NCBI RefSeq assembly: GCF_003073045.1
Contig: NC_037590.1
Span: forward strand, 44,122,296-44,186,295
From: Pomacea canaliculata
Lineage: Eukaryota; Mollusca; Gastropoda; Architaenioglossa; Ampullariidae
Length of the DNA stretch: 64,000 nt
Reading direction: 5' to 3'
Made by a program: the position numbers and the translations under genes. Under the pieces are notes generated by a model. It did no database searches. It was not told the DNA's origin and saw only the letters and a list, made by a program, of their open reading frames with translations. Positions 56,901 to 64,000 of the stretch are shown piece after piece. Position 1 is the stretch's first letter, and each line of letters opens with the position of its first letter.

Positions 56901-58404
56901 CCCTGCACACCAACAGCCAGACATCATCTAACATGTCCTGCTCACCCAGTACCCTGCCACATCTTATAAAGCCTTGGAAACCTTAGTGTCATCGTCAACA
57001 AACGTTTCTGGAGACCGTCCAAGCGTCTGTTGCATACATTAAAAAAAAAAATAACCTGCGGGCATTGGCATGCGACCTCCCAGCCTTGAGCTGCTGCCTA
57101 ACATCCTTCGTGTTTACTTATGGGACTAAGAACAGGTGGGTAGCGGGGTAGTGTAGGCGTGTTGGTCTGTTCGTATCAGAGTCGGGTGGATGGCAGGAGA
57201 TGATACAATGATATAAGCAGGATCTCACATCTCTTTCGGCACCAACGAACCCGAACCTGGAAAACGGTGCGGTGGTTCTTGCAGCGCCCCAGACTGAAGG
57301 ACGTGTTGGCCAGTGGAAGGAAATTGGGGAAAGGGGTGTGCACCGACCGCACCCGCTTGTCTCGGCAGTCCGTCGTCATGGCAACAGAGTCGGCGGCCAT
57401 GCTGAAGCCATACGTATGCCATTTTTTGTCTCTGTGAGAATAGAAATGCAAGTTAGGAACATAAACACAAAAGTAGTATACACCTCTCAGTATAGCCGCA
57501 GTCTCAGAACAAATGCAATGAAGTCTCAATACATGAATGAATATAAGAAAATGTCAACAGATTACATAAACAGAAACAATCATTCAGCACAGCAGCCAGG
57601 AAATACAATATCTTGACATTTTGAGCAAACCTTGCTTGAGATGGAACACACCAGAAGTCATAGTTATGAAGGTTAGTCGCTGTCCAGGAGCAACATGGAG
57701 AATTCCCGTAGTTATAAAGAAATGTCCACACCCTGCAGATGTTTCTACCCCTTAGTTACAACAAAGATGTCCTGGGGTAAAGGAACGTTAGGTAACATCC
57801 GTAGGGTCTGGGCATCGATTTGCAACTACGAAAACAAGATGGTTTTCCTTGAGGAAACGACTTTGCGAAAAACGATTGAATTCCTCTTCATAACTACGGC
57901 CCCTGAGAAATCCCGACCATACCAGCTGACACTCCACGTCCTTAACAAAAACAAAATCATTGTTCCCTAAATATAATTACTTTACTATTTATTGCAAATC
58001 AGGCTTAGTGTTGTCTAATGTTTGTGAAACATCTCCAGCCAGCACTCACCTGTATGCGTTGTTTCTGAACTTGTAGCGCTTGTCCTTGAACTGGAAGACC
58101 AGGCGGTCGTGGGAGAGGACGACGGAGACGACTCGCTGACGAGAGCCCTCGTCGTAGAGGGACAGCAGACACTCCTCGCGCCGGGGGGACCTGATCATCC
58201 TCATGGACATGAAGACGGAGAACTCGTAAGGGAAGAACTGGCAGCCGGTCAGCAGGCGGTCGGCACGCAGGTAGATGTCGCTGGCGTCGCGCGCAAAGGT
58301 GAAGGCGTGCACGTGGCTGTGGCTGTCGTACACCAGGCTGACGCCGGCCGGAAGTTGGTCCACCCTTGGAACCGCTTCCTCCAGCAGGTCCACTGGGGGC
58401 AGGG
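53968..58404 (-). CDS. TSPEAR: TSPEAR: TSPN/laminin-G domain plus seven EAR repeats, 5' end missing
   Basis: TSPEAR is a secreted or surface protein with an N-terminal thrombospondin-type laminin-G domain and a beta-propeller of EAR (EPTP) repeats. Nine exons, all in phase: 58404-58050, 57431-57257, 56902-56791, 56474-56334, 56148-55904, 55528-55342, 55099-54870, 54609-54422, 54226-53968 (TAG at 53968-53970). The first four give the TSPN domain (YDSHSHVHAFTFARDASDIY, WHTYGFSMAADSV, MLKDVILVAGADAVVRACPP, CEWTDVGNIAYDIYASKLKV). EAR units follow: FTIPDEGRFAVFANA, FFEIKSQFFLAVANYG, FTIGDQHYLAVANHA, FTVSGFHFLAVANAF, FTIGDEVFLAVANAY, MRLGEDHYLIVSNA and FSDGDNVYVVSASA. Seven is the usual number. The donor at 57256 (GTTCGG) is weak. 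No frameshifts were needed. The signal-peptide exon upstream of 58404 was not found and may lie beyond the window. Confidence 0.9.
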
Positions 58405-58683
58405 CTAGATATGGTGGGTGGGGGACAAAGACGAGAGAGAAGAGACGGATGATGAGCACGAGATATGTTTGTTTTCTTGGGGAATTCGTTGTTTATTTGT
58501 TTTCTGTATTTTTTGTTAGATTTTTAATAAAAATAAATGAGCAATTTGTATAGCGCATACTCTCACACTCGTAAGGAGCTTGAGACAAGAATGAGACCTG
58601 GACAACATATGAAGGGACGAAATGATGAACAGTACTGATGGGTAATTCAAGACAAACATAGAGAACGCAAAGAGGAATCAGGT

Positions 58684-58684
<1 letters not shown>

Positions 58685-58721
<37 letters not shown>

Positions 58722-58898
58722 AGAATGGTATTATGATTCAACAGATGACGATGAATAGAAAAGTAACAATAACCGGAAAAGAGGGGGAGAGGTGAAAAAG
58801 GAGCAGCATTGTGTAGCTGCACAGTAGCTGAAAATTCTGTTGTTGTTGTTGTTGTGGTGGTGGTGGTGGTGGTGGTGGTGGTGGTGGTGGTGGTGGTG
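58685..58898. repeat. (ACA)n ... (GTT)n(GGT)n microsatellites, inverted pair
   Basis: About twelve CAA units (58685-58720) and, 120 bases on, GTT units running into about fifteen GGT units (58839-58898). The CAA and GTT runs are complementary and could pair as a hairpin. They lie upstream of the first TSPEAR exon found, probably in its intron. Confidence 0.9.
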
Positions 58899-58904
58899 AC
58901 AGGA

Positions 58905-60060
58905 ATAATGAGGATACGTCATCAGAGCGGAGTTATCTGGCTGGGGTTATGAGGAAAAGAAGTTCAGAGAAATTGCGAAGGAGTCTGGAACGAAATTAAA
59001 ACACAGCAAATATTTTTGAGTTGTTGTTTATGTGTGATAAGTTATTTATTTATATTTTTTGACTACAGTAGGAAGTGGTGTAGTTTTGTAATTTGTCGTT
59101 CAACTGTGGAGCAGAAGGTCGAAGCAAAGAGGATACCTCTTTGGCAGAAGGTTCAAACATCTAGACACGAGGAACCACTTACTTTGGACATGTTTCTCTG
59201 CGCATGTGTATATTTTAAAACGTGTAGCCACCATGGACATAAGGGTTTTAGGTCCAGTAGAATTAATTGATTCCGTTCATATTAAACCTTATTTTTAAAT
59301 TATTTTGACTACATCTACAAAAGAGATCGTTTTGATTTTCTTTCATGCGCAGGCACAGACACAAGTCGGCGTTGAAAGAGTATTTTACCGGTGGGCAAAG
59401 TAGCTTGGATTGGGTTGGCACAAAACCTCGGCAATATTTGTGTGTCCTCGGGGTGGGTCTAAACTGTGATAAAGCAGCGAGTATGTGTCGCCATACTGTC
59501 AAACAGTTGCGGCGATCAGATGAAAGCTTAACACGCTTTGCTTTCTCTCGCACCGCCAGCCGCCTGATGGACTTTCAAAATGCAATTCTTTTCACAGACT
59601 AAATCCTATTACCCTGTCCAGGGTAAATTTCATTTTCGCACTCTCTCAAGACATTTTTCCACCTTTCTTCTTTTATTCTGCAAGTTAATCCCCACGTTTC
59701 TCTCCTCTGTGCTACCCGCTTACACGCTCACGTGCGAGGGGTCGCCCGGGTACACCCATCTCCGCCCCCCGAACTGAGGTCTACGGTCACCCACAAGTGT
59801 CAAAACTGCGGATTTCGTGGTTCAGTTTGCTTGCCTTCACTATACTTCACCTGGGCATGCTGATTATCAAATCCAGCCTGTGAAAGACCGATTGTGACTA
59901 AATTTTTTAGTAAAAATTCGTTGAAGAATATTTTTCTGTCATTTATTTATTTTTAGTAAAGCTCTGTCAAATGTTTAAATCTCAGATGTAATTAGTTTTT
60001 CTACAGCTGTAGTGAGCATGTGACGTGACATGTTTACAAAGTTCGCATGCTGTCCTCGAC
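58905..60060. other. Spacer, no gene seen
   Basis: Contains short unsupported reading frames on both strands (for example 59263-59602). No splice-bounded exon, signal peptide exon or RNA gene was recognised. Confidence 0.4.
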
Positions 60061-60065
60061 ATGTT

Positions 60066-63000
60066 TGACTCTCCAATGAGTTAGTTCAGTTATGCCCTTC
60101 GCCCCTCCTGGTGCATAGGCCATCGACGACCGCCCTCCAACGCCTCCTGTCCTGGGCTACCGTCACCAGCTGCCCCCATCCAAATCCGGTGAGCTTGGTG
60201 TCGGCGGCGAGGTCCGTCTCCAGGTGTTTTCTCGGCCTTCTCGCTTTCTCTTCCCTGGGGGTTCCACGTCAGCGATTGTCTTGTGACGTTGGATGTTGGT
60301 TTCCTTAGGGTGTGTCCTAGCCAACCCCATCTTCTCCGCAGGATTTCCTCCTCTATGGGCTGTTGTTTCGTTCTCTGCCACAGGTCGGTGTTGCTTATCC
60401 TCTCTGGCCAGTGAATTCTGAGGATTCTGCGCAGGCACTGGTTGACAAACGTTTGGATCTTCTTCGTTGTGCCCTTGGTCGTCCTCCATGTTTCTGCTCC
60501 GTATAGTAGGACTGACTTGACGTTGGAGTTGAAGAGACGGATCTTTGTCGTGTAGCCTATGCTCCCGGAGCTCCAGACCTTTCCAAGCTTTATGAAAGCG
60601 CCTCTTGCCTTGTTAATTCTTGTCTTTACATCCGCGGTCTGTCCCTCCCTGTTTGTCCACCACACTCCCGAGGTAGGTAAAGGTGTCGACTTCTTCTAGC
60701 GGCCTCCCCATCCAACCTGATTGGCTCTTCGCAGTCAGTGTTGACCTTCAGGATCTTGGTCTTGCCCTATGGATGTGTAGCCCCACTTGTGCCGAGGCTG
60801 ACTGGATCTCTGATGTCTTTTCTTGCATCTGTCGGTGGCTGTGGGACAGGAGTGCCAGATCGTCTGCAAAGTCAAGGTCGTCTAGTTGGTTCCACAGAGT
60901 CCACTGGATTCCATTTCGCCTTTTCATTGGTGGCTTGCTTCATCACCCAGTCGATTGCGATCAGGAACAGCAACGGTGAAAGCAGGCAGCCTTGCCTGAC
61001 CCCTGTCCTCACCTCGAAGCTTCTTGTTAGCTGTCTTTCATGCACTACTCGGCACGTCATTCCCTCATATGAGTTGCGGATCAGGTTGACGATCTTCCTC
61101 GGATGCCATAGTGTCTCAGCAGTTTTCCACAGCGTCTCTCGGTCCACACTGTCGAATGCCTTCTCGTAGTCCACGAAATTGACGTAGAGAGGCGAGTTCC
61201 ACTCTATAGACTGTTCTACGATGATCCGCAGTGTTGCTATCTGGTCTGTGCACGATCGGTCTTGTCTGAAGCCTGCCTGCTGCTCTCGAAGTATCTGGTC
61301 CACTGGGCCTTCAGTTCTCTCCAGTATGACTCTGTTGAAGACCTTGCCAGGCACGGACAAAAGAGTGATGCCTCTGTAGTTCTCGCATCGGCTGAGGTCC
61401 CCTTCTTGGGATCTTTATGAGATGTCCTTCTTTCCAGTCTGCCGGGACCTGTTCCTCTTTCCAAACCCTCTCAAACAGTCTGTGCAACATGTTGACGGAT
61501 AGGTCAGGGTCGGCTTTCAGTGCCTCTGCTGGTATCTCGTCTGGTCCTGGGGCTTTACTATTCTTCAGTTGTGTTATGGCTCTTCTGATCTCGGTTTTGG
61601 TTGGTTTGTTGCAGTTGATCGGTAGGTCTCTCGCTGCTTTCTTCGATGTCTGGTGGATTTACTGGTGTTGGTCGGTTGAGCAATTCCTCAAAGTGTTCGG
61701 CCCATCTGTTCAGCTGCTGGTCTGTTCCCATCAGTGTGTTGCCGTCTCTGCCTTGACTGGTCGCTCTGAATGTCTAATCTTTTCCTGTCAGCTTTTTGGT
61801 CGTATCGTACAGTCTCTTCATGTTCCTACTTGCTGCTGCCTCTTCTGCTTCTGTTGCTAGCTCCTCTATGTGGTTCCTCTTGTCTTGTTTGATGCTCCGC
61901 TTCACTTCGGCATTCGCTGTGCTATACTCTTTCTGCGCTATTGCCTTCTCCGATCTAGTTCTACTGTTGTTGATTTCAGTTTTCTTTCTCTTTCTTTCGA
62001 GGATCTTCTTCTGTGTTTCTGGTGTGATCCATTCTTTCTGTTTTGGTTTCCTTCTTTCCAAGGACTTCCTCGCATGCTGTATTGAAAGACTCTCTGATGT
62101 TGTTCCACTGGGTCTCGATATTTGGGGGTGTCTCTTCGTCAAGTAGTTCTTGGAGTGCTTGAAATCTGTTGTGGACTGCTGTCTTGTATTCTTCTTTCAT
62201 CTTGGGGTCTTTCATGTAGTTCACGTTGTATCTTGCTTTTCTTCTTTCGTGGTCTGTCCAGTTCTTCTTCAGCTTTAGTTTAAGCTTTGCTGTCACAAGG
62301 TGGTGGTCGGACGCCACATCTGCTCCTCTCTTGACCTGACATCCATCAACGATCTTCTGAACTTTTTTGCGATGCATATGTGGTCTATTTGGTTCTCTGT
62401 CACATGGTCTGGTGAAACCCATGTTGCTCGGTGGATCTTCTTGTGTGGGAACACGCTTCCACCAATCACGTAGTTGTTCATGGCACAGATGTCAGCAAAC
62501 AGCTCCCCGTTGTCGTTCATGTCTCCTAGACCGTGCTTCCCCATCACTTCTTCATATCCTGTACTGTCTGCTCCAATCTTAGCATTGAAGTCTCCCATGA
62601 GGATATTGATGTCTCTGTCACTCAGTCTGTTCAGGATGCTCTGCAATTCGTCGTAGAAGTGCTCCTTGGCGTCTTCACTGCTGTCGTTGGTTGGGCATAG
62701 CACAGGATCACATTCATCTTTAGTCTCTTCTTCTTTGTAGAGAAGGACGCTGTGATGAATCGGGGACCTCTTGCCTCCCAGCCAATAAGCGCCTTCTGTG
62801 CTTCCTTCTCCAGCATGAACGCTACGCCCTCTGTGTGTGGTGCGCCGTCTTCCTCATGCCCGAGAAGAGGATCAGCTCGCCTGTTGCCAATCGCTGTTGT
62901 CCTGACTGCGTCCATCTAGTTTCACAAAGTCGAGGAGTGACAGTTTGTAGTCTCGCATTTCTGCTGCTATCTGGGCTGCCTTTCCTGCTCGAACATAGTT

Positions 63001-63240
63001 CGCACGTTCCACGTGCCCATGGAAAGTGTTTTCCTGTCGATAGAAGGGTGGTCGGTGTTGTAGCTTCCGAAGGTCGGCTTTCACCGCAACACGTCATACT
63101 CCCTCTAGGTGAAGGCCCTTCCTCTTCCAGGACTGTTGGCCATTGTTTTGCTGTTGTCGATGTTTTTGTAGCAAGGGTTTGTTTTACGGGGTGGGGGTGC
63201 TAGCCCCACGCCCAACCCTCCTCCTTTTTCAGTCGGGCTT
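60066..63240 (-). mobile_element. Nearly full-length RTE-like LINE, frame-broken
   Basis: On the minus strand an AP-endonuclease domain (63090-62290) reads LCETRWTQSGQQRLATGELI, HTEGVAFMLEKEAQKALIGW, NDSSEDAKEHFYDELQSILN, ILMGDFNAKIG and NQIDHICIAKKFR. A linker follows. The reverse transcriptase (61400-60690) reads QQAGFRQDRSCTDQIATLRI, FVDYEKAFDSVDRETLWK, GVRQGCLLSPLLFLIAID, then the FADDLAL box after a shift. The tail (60665-60090) reads [25 protein letters not shown] and [14 protein letters not shown]. The order and motifs are those of RTE-type elements. Frame changes at several points (about 62700, 61440, 60870) inactivate it. 5' and 3' ends are approximate. Confidence 0.85.
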
Positions 63241-64000
63241 GGGACCGTCCTTGGCGGAGTTTCCAATGAGTTAGGGTTTTGTTTATTCGGAGTCTTTATC
63301 CCTCCACGTGGAACTTTATTATTTCCTTCCAAATTCTTGTTTCCACAAAGTTTTACCAAGGGCAGCAGTCGTTGCCAGCAATCGAATATTGCACCAAACA
63401 TTAAAGACCAACCATCACAGCATTTACTGTCCTTCATACTCACAGGCAAACATTTCTACACTTTAATCGTAAGAAAGGGGAGGGTGAAATTACTCCGGCC
63501 ACTTAATTGCCTCCTTGGCAAATCAGGTCACACAACATGAAAAGTCTGTCCCTTGATGTCTTTGAGACACGAACCGCCGTCACTATGTCAACAAGGTGCG
63601 TGGGCGAGCAGGGGGAGTGATAAGATTGGGCGGGGGGTTACCTCCACCACCACTCTCATCTTCTCAGACCGCAGGTGACTAGTCGCGCCTTGGTCTCGTG
63701 GCACTCTCGTTAGATGCGAGACATTATCACAGGAACCACCCAAAGATCGGGTGGACTTGCCGACGAAAGGAGGCCGAGGAATACAAAGTCTGGGTGGTGG
63801 TCGTTTCTTCCGGTGAGTGATACAGAGAGCGGAGAAGGATTACTAATAGTCAACTCTTTCTTCCTGTCTTTCTTACTGTTATAATGCCTCGCTTTCTTGC
63901 CAAGGTTTGATAACCCTTTGGGTCCACTTGCCAAGAAAGAACATTCTTATGGCTAGTCCGGGATGTTGTAACTTCCAAAGGACCGACAAAGCGTGGAGGG
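63241..64000. other. Terminal spacer
   Basis: No gene or element recognised. The 5' exons of TSPEAR would be expected in this direction, but no signal-peptide exon with a good donor was identified on the minus strand. Confidence 0.35.

Noticed and set aside
58493..58922. Frames with poly-Cys and poly-His runs
   Set aside because: Trinucleotide microsatellites read in different frames.
1..64000. Bacterial-style systems, CRISPR arrays, operons
   Set aside because: No direct-repeat arrays with regular spacers and no closely spaced co-directional intact genes; gene structure is eukaryotic throughout.

Overview
The window looks like nuclear DNA of an invertebrate animal, most likely a mollusc or other lophotrochozoan. 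Genes are split by GT-AG introns, spacers are AT-rich, microsatellites and tRNA-derived SINEs are present, and non-LTR (RTE-like, L1-like) and hAT element remnants are abundant. The phylum is inferred from overall character and not from a marker gene. There is no sign of operons, CRISPR arrays or other prokaryotic organisation.

Layout. 0-2.7 kb: a small unrecognised + strand gene. 5.9-13.9 kb: promoter-like elements and a four-exon + strand ankyrin-repeat gene. 14-19 kb: SINEs and a LINE fragment. 19.07-23.77 kb: COX18, a mitochondrial OXA1/YidC-type insertase, in six + strand exons. Its intron 1 carries a decayed extra copy of exon 3 that is itself split by a solo LTR; its intron 3 carries a LINE fragment. 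24.7-26.3 kb: an L1-like relic. 29.3-43.9 kb: a repeat-rich - strand region with a hAT element, a RING/TRIM-like relic, and exons for HMG-box, Myb/SANT-like, home-odomain and DUF4806 proteins. 44.1-48.5 kb: STK19 exons on +, with a small basic protein gene antisense inside. 54.0-58.4 kb: TSPEAR on -, nine exons seen, 5' end missing. 60.1-63.2 kb: a nearly complete but broken RTE-like LINE.

The most unusual signal is in 29-49 kb. Several duplicated gene segments have introns and flanks about 95-98% identical by eye, while the exons between the same splice sites are strongly diverged, at synonymous as well as nonsynonymous positions. This is seen for a two-exon basic protein gene (29.4-30.4 kb against 47.9-48.7 kb) and for an HMG-box exon (36.6 kb against 43.5 kb). 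A third, about 540-bp intron is shared between unrelated exons (34.3 and 39.9 kb); one copy is flanked by a 59-bp direct repeat.

Several otherwise convincing exons (ankyrin gene, COX18, DUF4806 gene) change frame by one base, often at homopolymers. This looks like consensus indel error or very recent decay. COX18, STK19 and TSPEAR are unrelated housekeeping or secreted-protein genes; nothing suggests the window is one functional pathway. All alignments and splice calls were made by eye.
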